A stretch of DNA of 64,000 bases, from positions 1 to 64,000 of the forward strand of contig JARFXQ010000009.1 of NCBI GenBank assembly GCA_029194725.1, read 5' to 3'. Both the position numbers and the translations under genes were made by a program. Within the stretch, counting starts at the first letter, position 1. The number at the start of each line of letters is the position of its first letter. Shown piece after piece: positions 17,049 to 25,816 of the stretch. The notes under the pieces were generated by a model, which worked only from the letters and a program-made list of their open reading frames with translations, was not told where the DNA came from and did no database searches. Source of the stretch: Nitrospira sp. GTDB taxonomy: Bacteria > Nitrospirota > Nitrospiria > Nitrospirales > Nitrospiraceae.

Positions 17049-18473
17049 TTAAGCAAGAGCCGGCTGCTGAACGAGGGCAGGTAAACGCAGCGTGAAGATG
17101 GAGCCTTTGTTGACTTCGCTGGTGACGGAGATGCTTCCACCATGAGCTTCCATGATCTCTTTCACGATGGGCAGTCCCAGGCCGGTCCCCGCTGCATCCT
17201 TTGCCCGAGCCCAATCGGTGCGATAGAATCTCTCGAACAGATGGGGAATATGCTCCGGCTCGATGCCATGCCCCGTGTCCTCGACGGCTATCGTGACCTT
17301 CTGACCAGCCGTCTGTAGGCGAACCATGACGGAGCCGCCCGATGGAGTGTAACGCAGGGCATTGTCGAGCAGATTAATCAGTGCTTGTTTGAGCCACTGA
17401 GCGTCGCCGAGGACGGAGGGAACCGGCTGGGATTCGAATCGCATGCTTATCTGGCGGTCATCCGCCAAGAGCATCAGTTCATCCACAATCTCTTGGATCA
17501 GCGGTTCCAGGGCGAGGGGCACGAGATTGACCGGCGGTTTGCTACTGGTAAATTTCGCCAAAGTCAACAATGGGCGAGTCAAGGCGATGAGCCGGTCCAC
17601 TTGCTGAAGATTGTTGAGCAACACCTCGTGATATTCTTCGACCGTCCGCGCTTTCATGAGCGCCACCTCCAGGTTGCCCTGCAGGATGGTCAAGGGGGTC
17701 TTCATCTCATGAGCGGCGATTTCGCAAAAGTTTCGTTGGACTTCACTACCGCGTTGGAACTGATCCAAGACAGAGTTGACCGCCTGAGTGAGTCGGCGAA
17801 ATTCACGATAGGGTGAATCCACCACCAGCCGTTTTCCGAGGTCGGCTTCCGACATCGTTTCGGCCCCGGCGCACAAGGCTTCAATCGGGGCCAGCACCTT
17901 CTGTGACAGCCAGAGGCTCCCGATCCAGGCGAGAAGGAGAGTGGCTCCGGATCCAAACGCCAACAGAAACACGACTCCATTCAGAGTGTCACGATAGTGA
18001 CGCAAAGAAGTTTCGGCCTGCAACACGTACCGTCGTTGACCGTCTTGTGCGACGGACAAGAATAGGTGTCGAGCTGGAACACTGGTCGAGTCGACAGTTT
18101 CGAACACGGCGTGATCGCGATCGATCCGTTGGAGCATGTTCTTGGGAAGAATCGAAGGTTGTGGTGCCGCGTTGGGACTTTTCCAGAGCAGCCGACCATC
18201 CATAGAGTAGACTCGCAGCGAATGAGGAATTTCAGGCAGGTCATATGATCGCCGCACGTCTGCCTTACGCAGGCCATCCTGGCTACCCTGCTCGATAAGA
18301 TCAGGATGCCGTTCGACCATATCGGCAAGCGTCTCTGCCAAGGCGAAGAGCCGTCCGTCCACAAAACGATGCAACAATACCTCGCTGACGCCGTACACGA
18401 GCGCCGAAAACACGAGGAGCCCCGCCATCAAGATGAAGGCTGACCAGCTGATCAAACTGCGCAGAGATTTCAT
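17049..18473 (-). CDS. Sensor histidine kinase, OmpR-partner type
   Basis: Membrane sensor of a two-component pair. Transmembrane segment 1 lies at about residues 10-32, a periplasmic domain at about 33-163, transmembrane segment 2 at about 164-188, then HAMP (190-242), HisKA with the phospho-accepting H255 (AAHEMKTPLTILQGN), and HATPase with N box (LLDNALRYTP), G1 (DTGHGIEPEHIPHLFERFYR) and G2 (GTGLGLPIVKEI). The architecture is like CusS/QseC. It overlaps the regulator gene by 4 nt, so they are translationally coupled. The periplasmic domain is not recognisable, so the signal is unknown. Confidence 0.92.
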   Translation of the reverse strand: MKSLRSLISWSAFILMAGLLVFSALVYGVSEVLLHRFVDGRLFALAETLADMVERHPDLIEQGSQDGLRKADVRRSYDLPEIPHSLRVYSMDGRLLWKSPNAAPQPSILPKNMLQRIDRDHAVFETVDSTSVPARHLFLSVAQDGQRRYVLQAETSLRHYRDTLNGVVFLLAFGSGATLLLAWIGSLWLSQKVLAPIEALCAGAETMSEADLGKRLVVDSPYREFRRLTQAVNSVLDQFQRGSEVQRNFCEIAAHEMKTPLTILQGNLEVALMKARTVEEYHEVLLNNLQQVDRLIALTRPLLTLAKFTSSKPPVNLVPLALEPLIQEIVDELMLLADDRQISMRFESQPVPSVLGDAQWLKQALINLLDNALRYTPSGGSVMVRLQTAGQKVTIAVEDTGHGIEPEHIPHLFERFYRTDWARAKDAAGTGLGLPIVKEIMEAHGGSISVTSEVNKGSIFTLRLPALVQQPALA

Positions 18474-19153
18474 GCGGGTGAGTTCGGCTCTTCGAGCATA
18501 TACCCTGCACCACGCACGGTGGCGATCAAGGGCGGCGAAAAGTCCCGATCGATCTTGGCGCGCAGGGCCCGAATATGGGCGTCGACGATGTTTGTCATCG
18601 GATCATAACTGATGTCCCACACATGTTCAATGATGGCGGTTCGCGTGAGCACCCGATTCTTGTTCCGCAAGAGAAACTCCAACAGAGCGTACTCCTTATT
18701 CGTCAACGCGATTTCCTGCTCGCCCCGCCAGACTCGGTGAGAGGCCGGATCTAACCGAAGGTCGGCCGCTTGAAGCTGAGCAATTTGTTGTGAACTGCCC
18801 CGGCGCAAGAGCGCCCGAACGCGGGCGAGCAATTCCGTAAAGGCGAATGGCTTCGCCAAAAATTGATCCGCCCCCGTATCAAAGCCGGATACCTTTGCCT
18901 CGACCGTGTTGCGCGCCGTCATGAGCAGCACCGGAGTCGCGATGCCCTTGTCACGAACGCGGCGGCAGAGGGTCAACCCGTCAAGCTTCGGCAGCATAAC
19001 GTCGAGAATCAAGAGATCGTAGGGGTTGTTCAGCGCCAGTCCCAAACCTGCTTCGCCGTCGGCTGCAACGTCCACCGCATAGTATTCTTCTTTCAATCCT
19101 TTTCTTATGAATTGCGCAAGATCCGCATCGTCTTCAACGAGCAGAATTCTCAT
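18470..19153 (-). CDS. OmpR/PhoB-family response regulator
   Basis: A 227-residue transcription factor. The receiver domain (1-118) has acidic pocket E7/D8/D9, phosphoacceptor D51 in LILDVMLPKLDG and K101 in LAKPFAF. The winged-helix domain (about 128-220) ends in IVDAHIRALRAKID and TVRGAGYML. The ribosome site GAGG lies 6 nt ahead of ATG 19153. It is first in an operon with the overlapping kinase. The neighbouring secreted-protein gene at 19205 lies just upstream on the same strand. Target genes are unknown. Confidence 0.93.
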   Translation of the reverse strand: MRILLVEDDADLAQFIRKGLKEEYYAVDVAADGEAGLGLALNNPYDLLILDVMLPKLDGLTLCRRVRDKGIATPVLLMTARNTVEAKVSGFDTGADQFLAKPFAFTELLARVRALLRRGSSQQIAQLQAADLRLDPASHRVWRGEQEIALTNKEYALLEFLLRNKNRVLTRTAIIEHVWDISYDPMTNIVDAHIRALRAKIDRDFSPPLIATVRGAGYMLEEPNSPA

Positions 19154-19204
19154 GATTTACCTCATGACAGAACCACGCAGATCGACAGCCAAGGAACCGG
19201 TTGC

Positions 19205-19822
19205 TCAACAGAGGCTGCTCTTGCAATCCGTGACCACCAGGTTGGTTGCCTTTTCGTCAGCTTCGAGATCGATGGTCAGCCAGGCAATTCCCACCGCCCG
19301 CTCATCCTGCTGGGCGCCACCGCTCCCTTCAAGGAGGCTGACAACGTAATACCGGCCGCCGGGAAGTTTCGTGAACCAAAAATGACCGCTTGGATTGGCC
19401 CTCGTTGTACGAAGATAGGGAATAAGTCGTTTATCGGTCAGCAGTTGGGCCATGACTTCACGAAGGCATTCCACAGGCGACCCCTGAGTCATGTGGGGCT
19501 CTGAGGACGATGCCCCACCTTTTAGAGGGCAGGAGTAATCTCGCACATGTTTTTCAAACCAATGGCGAGTATATGGAACCATCGGAATCAAGTAGATCGA
19601 GGCCCCTGCCTGCGTCACGGCCTTTCCAGAGGGTGCGCGCAAGAACACCTGTCCGGCCGCACTTCCTCGACCTTTCGCTCTGTAGGCGAAGAACTCTTTC
19701 TCGTTGAAGGACGGTGGGCTCGATGAGCCAGGAGCCACCGCCTGTGCCGTCGCCACGGGGAAGCCGCTGAGCAGCAACAACCCTGCAAGCCAGCACCTGA
19801 GCTGCCTGTCGCGCCACGTCAT
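19205..19822 (-). CDS. Secreted hypothetical protein after ftrB
   Basis: A 205-residue protein taken from ATG 19822, which overlaps the end of the FTR gene by 4 nt (ATGA), indicating coupling. The signal peptide is residues 1-27 (CWLAGLLLLSGFPVATAQA). The mature part reads as a carboxypeptidase-regulatory-like or transthyretin-like beta domain (GQVFLRAPSGKAV ... ASIYLIPMVPYT ... GHFWFTKLPGGRYYVVSLL), a fold used in cell-surface proteins. Four cysteines are present, two near the C-terminus. A longer in-frame start exists but gives an Arg-rich nonsense N-terminus. Function unknown. Confidence 0.75.
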   Translation of the reverse strand: MTWRDRQLRCWLAGLLLLSGFPVATAQAVAPGSSSPPSFNEKEFFAYRAKGRGSAAGQVFLRAPSGKAVTQAGASIYLIPMVPYTRHWFEKHVRDYSCPLKGGASSSEPHMTQGSPVECLREVMAQLLTDKRLIPYLRTTRANPSGHFWFTKLPGGRYYVVSLLEGSGGAQQDERAVGIAWLTIDLEADEKATNLVVTDCKSSLC

Positions 19823-20259
19823 GTCGCGGAAGCCGACGCCGCGGCGGACTCGTCGGGCGCGGTTGAAGGCGAACCGGACTTGTGCTTGAGGGCGCGGCCT
19901 TTGTCTGGGGTCGGATCGGTGACAAGACCGTACACTTCGCGACCTTCGTGGCCATCCGGCAAATATTCCGTGATCGGCATCCCATCTTCGCGAACAAACA
20001 GGAGACAATGACAGTACTTGTAGATCTGCATTTCGTCGCAGGCGCAGATCCACCGTCGGAGTTTGGCTTCGGCTGCTTTGTCCTTGTAAAAGTTACAAGG
20101 GCAGAGCGGTTTTCCGAGTTCGTCGATATGGGACGCCAATCCCTTGACCACCGCCTCCGTTACAGCAGTATTGGGATGCATCGCGGTTCCGCTTTTCTCG
20201 GCAAAACCCTGTACGAACTTCCGGATCTTATCGAGGCTTTCCTGCGTCGGTTCGGCCAT
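19819..20259 (-). CDS. ftrB: Ferredoxin:thioredoxin reductase catalytic subunit
   Basis: A 146-residue protein with the FTR catalytic signature CPC-x16-CxC-x8-CHC (C53, C55, C72, C74, C83, C85). Six of these cysteines hold the 4Fe-4S cluster and the redox disulfide that passes ferredoxin electrons to thioredoxin. The second pair is CAC rather than the plant CPC. An acidic/Ala-rich tail of about 30 residues follows the core. No gene for the variable FTR subunit is seen here, as in bacteria that use the catalytic chain alone. A ferredoxin gene lies 7 kb away (27130). It forms an operon with the secreted protein downstream. Confidence 0.9.
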   Translation of the reverse strand: MAEPTQESLDKIRKFVQGFAEKSGTAMHPNTAVTEAVVKGLASHIDELGKPLCPCNFYKDKAAEAKLRRWICACDEMQIYKYCHCLLFVREDGMPITEYLPDGHEGREVYGLVTDPTPDKGRALKHKSGSPSTAPDESAAASASAT

Positions 20260-20296
20260 AGATTCCTCCCTCAGCGATGACGGGCAGAATCGCTAG

Positions 20297-20325
20297 TTTA
20301 CAAGGATAATTCGCTGCTTTACAAT
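20297..20325 (+). promoter_or_regulatory. Sigma70-type promoter of the NorD-like gene
   Basis: TTTACA (20297-20302), a 17-nt spacer and TACAAT (20320-20325). Both hexamers differ from consensus at one position. The expected start at about 20332 leaves a leader of about 34 nt to ATG 20366. Confidence 0.65.
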
Positions 20326-20365
20326 CCGTCCATTCGGCCGATTCTCATAATAAGTCAGAACGGAC

Positions 20366-23350
20366 ATGTCAAGTCGACAGATCCTGCTAGAGCGCCTGGT
20401 CCCCGAGTTGAGTCCGGCGGTCGCGAAGACTGTGGTAGATGCTTTGCATGCCACCGACATGCCGAATGCCGAGGCACGGGTACTGACCCTGTTGGATGAA
20501 CTCCGAGAGTTGTCTGAAAAAGCAGCAGACTCAGCGGTGGCGGCATTCCCTGAGCTTAACCGGCGGGCCGGCGTCTCGCATATCATTCCGTGGCTCGATG
20601 TCGGAGCGGCGCTGGCCCAGTCCTCAGGGGCATCCGCACTCAAATATTTTAAAGATAGCCCTTTGATCCTTGGGCTGATCGAAGAAGGCGATACGCGCAC
20701 AGAAGTCTTAACGATCGGTCTGGAAATCGCTGAGCAAGATGCCAACGTCGCGCTCGAATACATCCGATATGCCCCACAGATCTTGTCCGAGGTTCCTGCC
20801 CGGCAATTGCGCCCCTGGCTCGATATCGCCGCTGAGCTGACCGAGGTCAATGTCGTCGTCGGGCTTGAGTTTATCCGACAAATCCCCAAGCTGGCCACCG
20901 TGCTACCTTGGGAGGCGGTGCGAAACTGGGCCATGGTAGGCATGAAATTGATCGTGCCGAATAGCCTCGGGAAGCCGGACTATCTGGCGACCATGGAGTT
21001 TCTAAGAACCAGCCCATCGATTCTTGGAACTATCGAAGACCCTCCCGTTCGCGGAAAGGTGATATCCCTGTGCCTTTTGTTGGCTGAACATTCACCCGAG
21101 TCCAGTCTAACGTGGCTGACCGAATCACCCGCCCTTTTAAGAACGTTGCCGTCGATGGAATGGCGAACCCGGTTGTTGCAGTACGGTGCCCTGCTTGCCG
21201 AGAAGCACACGGAAGTGACAGTCGATTACCTGCGTCGTGCCCCCGAGCTCGTCGGACTCATCGGAAATGGACCCGAGGCTCTCGCCCGATTCGAAAATTG
21301 GTTTAGGGCGGGGATGGAAGTGGCGGCTTACAGCTCAGAAGGGGCGCGTGCCTATTTCTCAGTGGAGTCTAGAAAAGCGCTCGTATCAGTCGAACAAGCC
21401 TTGAGCGGGGTGCCGTTTCGGCAGGTCGCGCGACGAGTGAAACTGTTCGTCCAAGGACTCTGTGGAGCCGACGTGACAGTGACGGCGCTTCCTGCTTCTG
21501 TAACCTCTCCAGCCCGGGCGACGGTCAGTCCCGACGGTCGGAGCATTTCCTTGCCGGCGCTGCTCCGCCGGTATACGAAGGCCGCAGAAAACGAACGTCT
21601 CTATCTCGTGATGGCGGCGCATGAAGCCGGACATTTGGAGTTTGGTACCTATGGCCTTCGGCTGGAATCTCTCGCAGATTTGGTTGAAACCGTACGACAC
21701 CGGTATGGTCGATCCGATCAAGCGAGACCAGAGACACTGGCCACCCTCTTTCAAATGTATTCGAGCCCCGCGCTGGTGCGTGACCTCTGGATCGTGCTGG
21801 AAGATGCTCGCATCGAATTCTTGCTGCAGACCGAGTATCCTGGACTCCGGCGCGACCTTGCGCGACTCGCTGCTGAATCCATCGCTCCGCGCGACCCGGC
21901 TCAAGGAGTGACGCCCAAGGAACTGATCGTCGATGGTCTTTTGAGACTCTCCACTGGTGAAACGGAGGATTCAGCGGTGCCCAAGGCCCTCAGGGAAGAA
22001 GTCTCTATCCTCTGGAGCATGTGTCAGTCCGTTCTCAAAACCACGGCCACGGCAGAAGCAACGGTTCGCGTGGTCGATCAGGTGTATGTTCGCTTGGAAG
22101 AGCTGCTGGTGGCTCGCGACGAAATGATGTGCCCAGAGCGGCGAGCGGAGCCGGAGGGTGCGGAAACGGGACAGACGAAACCGGAGCAACCAGGTGACCA
22201 GTACCGTGGCGTGACTGATGTGGCCTATCGTGGCATGATGAATCCCGAGTTTGTCACGTGGAGTCAGGAGCAATTCGACCGACACTATGGGTCCGGAGGA
22301 CAATCGGACGGTCACACGAAAGAGAATATCCGGAGCAGCGAACAAGATTCCGGAAGCAGAGGTAGGTTGAGCGAGGGACGTTCATTGCCGTCCATTGTGG
22401 AAGAGTGTCTCACGCTTGAGGTGGAAGCACGACCGATTCAGGAGGTCAGCGCTCATGACGGGCAGACCACCCTTTACGCTGAGTGGGACTATCGGATTGA
22501 GGATTACCGGATGAATTGGTGTCGCGTGGTAGAACGGTCCGCGGACCACGGATCCGACGACTTCGTCACGGAGACATTGGTCTCCCACCAGAGTACCGTC
22601 AAGTCGTTGCGGCGGTTTTTTGAAGCCTTGCGTCCACCAGCGTTCCGCCGCGTCGCGGGGCAACCCGATGGAGAGGATGTGGATCTCGATGCTGTTGTCC
22701 GACAAACAACGGAACAACGAGCAGGCATGGAAGGCGACGATCGGCTGTACATCCGACGAGAAAAGCGAGAACGCGACGTGGCGGTGGCCTTCCTCATCGA
22801 TATCAGTGGATCCACTAGCCGAGACCTGGGAAGCGGTCGCCGGGTGATCGACATTGAGAAAGAGGGCCTGGTGCTCCTCTGTGAGGCCCTGGATGCCGTT
22901 GGCGATCAATATGGACTCTATGCCTACTCGGGCCAAGGGCGGGCGAGGGTCGAGTTTCTCACGATCAAAGACTTTGACGATCGACTTGGGGCAGCGACGG
23001 CTCATCGGCTTGGCGGTCTGGCTCCTCATCATCAGAATCGCGACGGTGCGGCGATTCGGCACGCAACAGCGAAGCTGCTGACACGGGAAGCCAAGAACCG
23101 ACTCCTCGTGCTGCTGAGCGATGGAAGACCCTTGGACGACCAGTACAAGGGCGCATACTCATTGGAAGATACGAAGGTGGCACTACGCGAGGCAAGACAA
23201 CGGGGAGTCGAACCTTTTTGTATCACCATCGATCGGGAAGCTGAAAATTATCTACGCAGCATGTACGCCGATGCACGATACTGCGTGATAGACCGTGTCG
23301 AAGCACTGCCGACGAAGTTGCCTAGAATTTACAAACAATTGACTGGGTAA
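20366..23350 (+). CDS. NorD-like protein with helical repeats and VWA domain
   Basis: A 994-residue cytoplasmic protein. Residues about 75-300 hold five to six helical repeats of roughly 40-45 residues with recurring FLRxxPxIL / YIRYAPQIL and WLxIAxxL elements. Then comes a NorD/CbbO-type middle region with HEAGHLEFGTYG (HExxH at 419-423) and DLWIVLEDARIE, and a C-terminal von Willebrand A domain with MIDAS DISGS (812-816) and LLSDGRP. NorD/CbbO proteins act with MoxR-type AAA ATPases to insert metals into or activate enzymes such as NO reductase or Rubisco. No MoxR gene adjoins it. It is followed after 12 nt by an unknown gene and then mdh. The client enzyme is unknown. Confidence 0.8.
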   Translation: MSSRQILLERLVPELSPAVAKTVVDALHATDMPNAEARVLTLLDELRELSEKAADSAVAAFPELNRRAGVSHIIPWLDVGAALAQSSGASALKYFKDSPLILGLIEEGDTRTEVLTIGLEIAEQDANVALEYIRYAPQILSEVPARQLRPWLDIAAELTEVNVVVGLEFIRQIPKLATVLPWEAVRNWAMVGMKLIVPNSLGKPDYLATMEFLRTSPSILGTIEDPPVRGKVISLCLLLAEHSPESSLTWLTESPALLRTLPSMEWRTRLLQYGALLAEKHTEVTVDYLRRAPELVGLIGNGPEALARFENWFRAGMEVAAYSSEGARAYFSVESRKALVSVEQALSGVPFRQVARRVKLFVQGLCGADVTVTALPASVTSPARATVSPDGRSISLPALLRRYTKAAENERLYLVMAAHEAGHLEFGTYGLRLESLADLVETVRHRYGRSDQARPETLATLFQMYSSPALVRDLWIVLEDARIEFLLQTEYPGLRRDLARLAAESIAPRDPAQGVTPKELIVDGLLRLSTGETEDSAVPKALREEVSILWSMCQSVLKTTATAEATVRVVDQVYVRLEELLVARDEMMCPERRAEPEGAETGQTKPEQPGDQYRGVTDVAYRGMMNPEFVTWSQEQFDRHYGSGGQSDGHTKENIRSSEQDSGSRGRLSEGRSLPSIVEECLTLEVEARPIQEVSAHDGQTTLYAEWDYRIEDYRMNWCRVVERSADHGSDDFVTETLVSHQSTVKSLRRFFEALRPPAFRRVAGQPDGEDVDLDAVVRQTTEQRAGMEGDDRLYIRREKRERDVAVAFLIDISGSTSRDLGSGRRVIDIEKEGLVLLCEALDAVGDQYGLYAYSGQGRARVEFLTIKDFDDRLGAATAHRLGGLAPHHQNRDGAAIRHATAKLLTREAKNRLLVLLSDGRPLDDQYKGAYSLEDTKVALREARQRGVEPFCITIDREAENYLRSMYADARYCVIDRVEALPTKLPRIYKQLTG

Positions 23351-23362
23351 GAGATCGAGAAC

Positions 23363-23770
23363 ATGACGAACTCGATCGGAAAGCCGGCGATCCCTGCATG
23401 GTTGTATAAGCTCTTCACAGGGCATCAGTATCCCTATGTCCGTCGACTGGCCAAGTTCGGGCAGATGGTGAAACCCGGCGAAGACCGTCCGGAGCCGACG
23501 AAGGAGATGATTGAAGCAAAGTTCTGGGAAGTCTACCCTCGTTGCCGAATGAAAGTATTGCAGGAGGTCAAAGAAGGGATGATCGTGGTCTTTCATGACC
23601 TGGGTGAGTATCCTCCGGGCGGCTTTCAAGAACTCGTCGACCACCCGGAGGAGTTCCTGGCAAACACATTCGGTAAGAAGAAGATCAAGGTCAATTTCTA
23701 TGACGGAGATAATTTCGTCTGCACGATCAACTTCAAAGTTGCGGGCTGGACGGAGCACGAACATGCGTGA
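23363..23770 (+). CDS. Hypothetical protein between the NorD-like gene and mdh
   Basis: A 135-residue soluble protein with no signal or membrane span. The C-terminal half ([24 protein letters not shown]) looks beta-rich; the N-terminus contains [18 protein letters not shown] do not recognise it. It starts 12 nt after the NorD-like gene and ends 14 nt before mdh, so the three are very likely one operon. It might therefore be a small partner of the NorD-like protein, which is inference from position only. Confidence 0.75.
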   Translation: MTNSIGKPAIPAWLYKLFTGHQYPYVRRLAKFGQMVKPGEDRPEPTKEMIEAKFWEVYPRCRMKVLQEVKEGMIVVFHDLGEYPPGGFQELVDHPEEFLANTFGKKKIKVNFYDGDNFVCTINFKVAGWTEHEHA

Positions 23771-23784
23771 GGAGTGAGGTGATC

Positions 23785-24726
23785 ATGAGTGAGCGAGCAA
23801 AAGTCACGGTAGTGGGTGCGGGGAACGTCGGAGGGACGACGGCGCAGCGGTTGGCCGAGAAGAACCTTTATGATGTGGTCCTGGTCGATATCGCCCAAGG
23901 GATTCCGCAGGGCAAGGCACTCGATATTTCACAGGCGGGGCCAGTCTGTGGGTACGGCACGCAGGTGATCGGCACCAACGATTACGCCGAAACAGCTGGA
24001 TCATCGATCGCCGTGATCACCTCCGGCAAGCCGAGAAAGCCCGGGATGAGTCGCGACGAGCTGCTGGCGACCAATGCGAAAATCGTGAAATCCGTCGTCA
24101 TGGAATTAGTCGCCCACTCTCCGGACATTATCCTGATCCTCGTCACCAATCCATTGGACGCCATGGTCCATGTGGCCTGTTCTGTCAGCGGACTCCCTAA
24201 ATCGAGAATCATCGGGATGGCCGGAGTGTTGGACTCGGCAAGAATGCGGACGTTCATTGCCGCTGAGCTCAACGTGCCGGCTACGGAGGTGCAGGCCATG
24301 GTATTGGGTGGACATGGCGACACGATGGTGCCGCTGCCGCGTTATACAACCGTAAGGGGTAGACCGGTGTCGGAGCTTATGTCGAAGGAGAAACTCGACG
24401 CCATCGTCAAACGAACGAGACACGGTGGAGCCGAGATCGTGGCCCTTCTGAAAACGGGCAGTGCCTTCTATGCTCCATCCGCTTCGGCGGTGGCGATGGT
24501 TGAATCGATCCATAAGGATGAGAAGCAGGTGATGCCATGTGCGGTGCTCTGTGAAGGAGAGTACGGCCTCAAAAACGTCGTCGTCGGGGTTCCGGTGAAG
24601 CTCGGACGTGGCGGGGCCGAAGAGATTCTGGAGTACGAACTCACCAGCGATGAACGGGCGGCGTTGGAAACGTCAGCCAACGCGGTGCGAGAACTCTGCG
24701 CCGCGGTCGATCGATTGATGACTTAA
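23785..24726 (+). CDS. mdh: NAD-dependent malate dehydrogenase
   Basis: A 313-residue LDH/MDH-fold enzyme interconverting malate and oxaloacetate, used in the (reductive) TCA cycle. The NAD-binding GAGNVGGT is near residue 10. The substrate loop [11 protein letters not shown] carries the two Arg residues that mark MDH over LDH. Also present are [17 protein letters not shown] and the catalytic [13 protein letters not shown] with its His. ATG 23785 has GAGGTG 5 nt upstream, while the earlier GTG lacks a site. It is the last gene of the NorD-like operon. The dispersed repeat follows it. Confidence 0.95.
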   Translation: MSERAKVTVVGAGNVGGTTAQRLAEKNLYDVVLVDIAQGIPQGKALDISQAGPVCGYGTQVIGTNDYAETAGSSIAVITSGKPRKPGMSRDELLATNAKIVKSVVMELVAHSPDIILILVTNPLDAMVHVACSVSGLPKSRIIGMAGVLDSARMRTFIAAELNVPATEVQAMVLGGHGDTMVPLPRYTTVRGRPVSELMSKEKLDAIVKRTRHGGAEIVALLKTGSAFYAPSASAVAMVESIHKDEKQVMPCAVLCEGEYGLKNVVVGVPVKLGRGGAEEILEYELTSDERAALETSANAVRELCAAVDRLMT

Positions 24727-24759
24727 GGAAGCTCCTCCCCATATCATTTGCAGTGTCTC

Positions 24760-24866
24760 TAGGAGGTTGTGGAAAGCCTTCAGTCATCCTTCGAGAGCCT
24801 CAGGACGAACCGAGTGGTCATTGCATTTACTGAGATTTTCCGTTCGTGCTGAGCCGGTCGAAGCAC
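24760..24866 (+). repeat. Dispersed repeat, copy 2
   Basis: Begins AGGAGGTTGTGGAAAGCC and ends TCGAAGCACA. It shares ordered blocks with 14718-14852 (AGGAGG, CCTTCAG, GAGAG.CTCAGGA, TACTG.G.TTT, CGTG..GAG, TCGAAGCAC). It lies between mdh and the next gene. Confidence 0.65.
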
Positions 24867-25002
24867 ATCCGTCGAGTTTTTCCGCCGCCAGTCATGGGAC
24901 CGATGTTCCATCGACACGAGCCATTCATCCGCTTGACATTCGGAGAAAAGCTGTCGTACAGACATCGGGTTAGACAATCAACCGTTCACAGGAGAGGGAG
25001 CA

Positions 25003-25590
25003 ATGAAATTTCTTGAAGATCCGGTGCAGACGATGGTGGCGGGATTTGCGCTGTCCATCGTATTGATCGTCATATATTTGGGTTTGACCGGCATTGGCGC
25101 GGGTGAAGCTGAATGGGCATCTCTGATTCTTCGCTGGATTCACTTCCTAGCCGGAATCACGTGGATCGGGCTCTTGTATTTCTTCAACTTGATCAATGCC
25201 GTCTTCCTGAAAAGCTTGGATGGCCCCACCAAGAACATTGTGATTCCAAAGCTCATGCCGATGGCCCTCAATTGGTTCCGGCATGGAGCGACGGTGACCG
25301 TGCTTGCCGGGGTGTTATTGTACGGTCACATGTATCATAAAGGCGGAACGGGAGCCGTGGCTTTGGCGATCGGTGGGTTGCTCGGCATCATCATGATGGG
25401 CAATGTCCATGGGATTATCTGGCCGAACCAGAAAAAGATCATTGCCGCCGTGACCGCCGCGGCTCAGGGGACTCCGGCCCCCCCCGAGATGGCTCAGTGG
25501 GGACGGAGCGCATTGCTGGCCTCGCGCGTGAATTTCATGCTTTCAATTCCCATGTTGCTTTTCATGGGTGCTGGCAGCCACTTTAGATAA
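25003..25590 (+). CDS. Membrane protein of the PuuD/urate oxidase N-terminal type
   Basis: A 195-residue integral membrane protein. Hydrophobic spans cover about residues 10-31, 40-65, 85-108, 115-138 and 170-192. The segment LRWIHFLAGITWIGLLYFFNLINAVF, with following NWFRHGATVTVLAGVLLYG, is the signature of the membrane domain found at the N-terminus of urate hydroxylase PuuD; its conserved His residues may bind haem or metal. The cytochrome-like C-terminal part of PuuD is absent. The ribosome site GGAGAGGGAGC precedes the ATG. No purine catabolism genes are close, so the role is open. Confidence 0.75.
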   Translation: MKFLEDPVQTMVAGFALSIVLIVIYLGLTGIGAGEAEWASLILRWIHFLAGITWIGLLYFFNLINAVFLKSLDGPTKNIVIPKLMPMALNWFRHGATVTVLAGVLLYGHMYHKGGTGAVALAIGGLLGIIMMGNVHGIIWPNQKKIIAAVTAAAQGTPAPPEMAQWGRSALLASRVNFMLSIPMLLFMGAGSHFR

Positions 25591-25603
25591 AACCTGTACC
25601 TTT

Positions 25604-25636
25604 CCTGGCCGGTGGGGGTAAATTCTATCGGCCAGG
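25604..25636 (+). terminator. Stem-loop after the membrane protein gene
   Basis: CCTGGCCG (25604-25611) pairs perfectly with CGGCCAGG (25629-25636). A T-rich stretch follows further on. A smaller GGCCTA/TAGGCC hairpin lies at 25717-25730 before the next promoter. Confidence 0.55.
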
Positions 25637-25749
25637 CTTAGATCTCGCCTCTATTTCTCCTGCCCACTAGACTCAGCTTCTGAGTAGGTCCCCTAGCCTT
25701 AACTTCTTGAGATTCCGGCCTATTTAGGCCCGTTTCCTTGCCCATTGCC

Positions 25750-25779
25750 TTGACGGATGAAGAGGTGGAGCCGTATAGT
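25750..25779 (+). promoter_or_regulatory. Sigma70-type promoter of the nuoF-like gene
   Basis: TTGACG (25750-25755), 18-nt spacer, TATAGT (25774-25779), 37 nt ahead of ATG 25817. Each hexamer has one mismatch to consensus. Confidence 0.65.
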
Positions 25780-25816
25780 ACGGTGTCTATATTGAGGACG
25801 GTAGATCGGTACGAGC

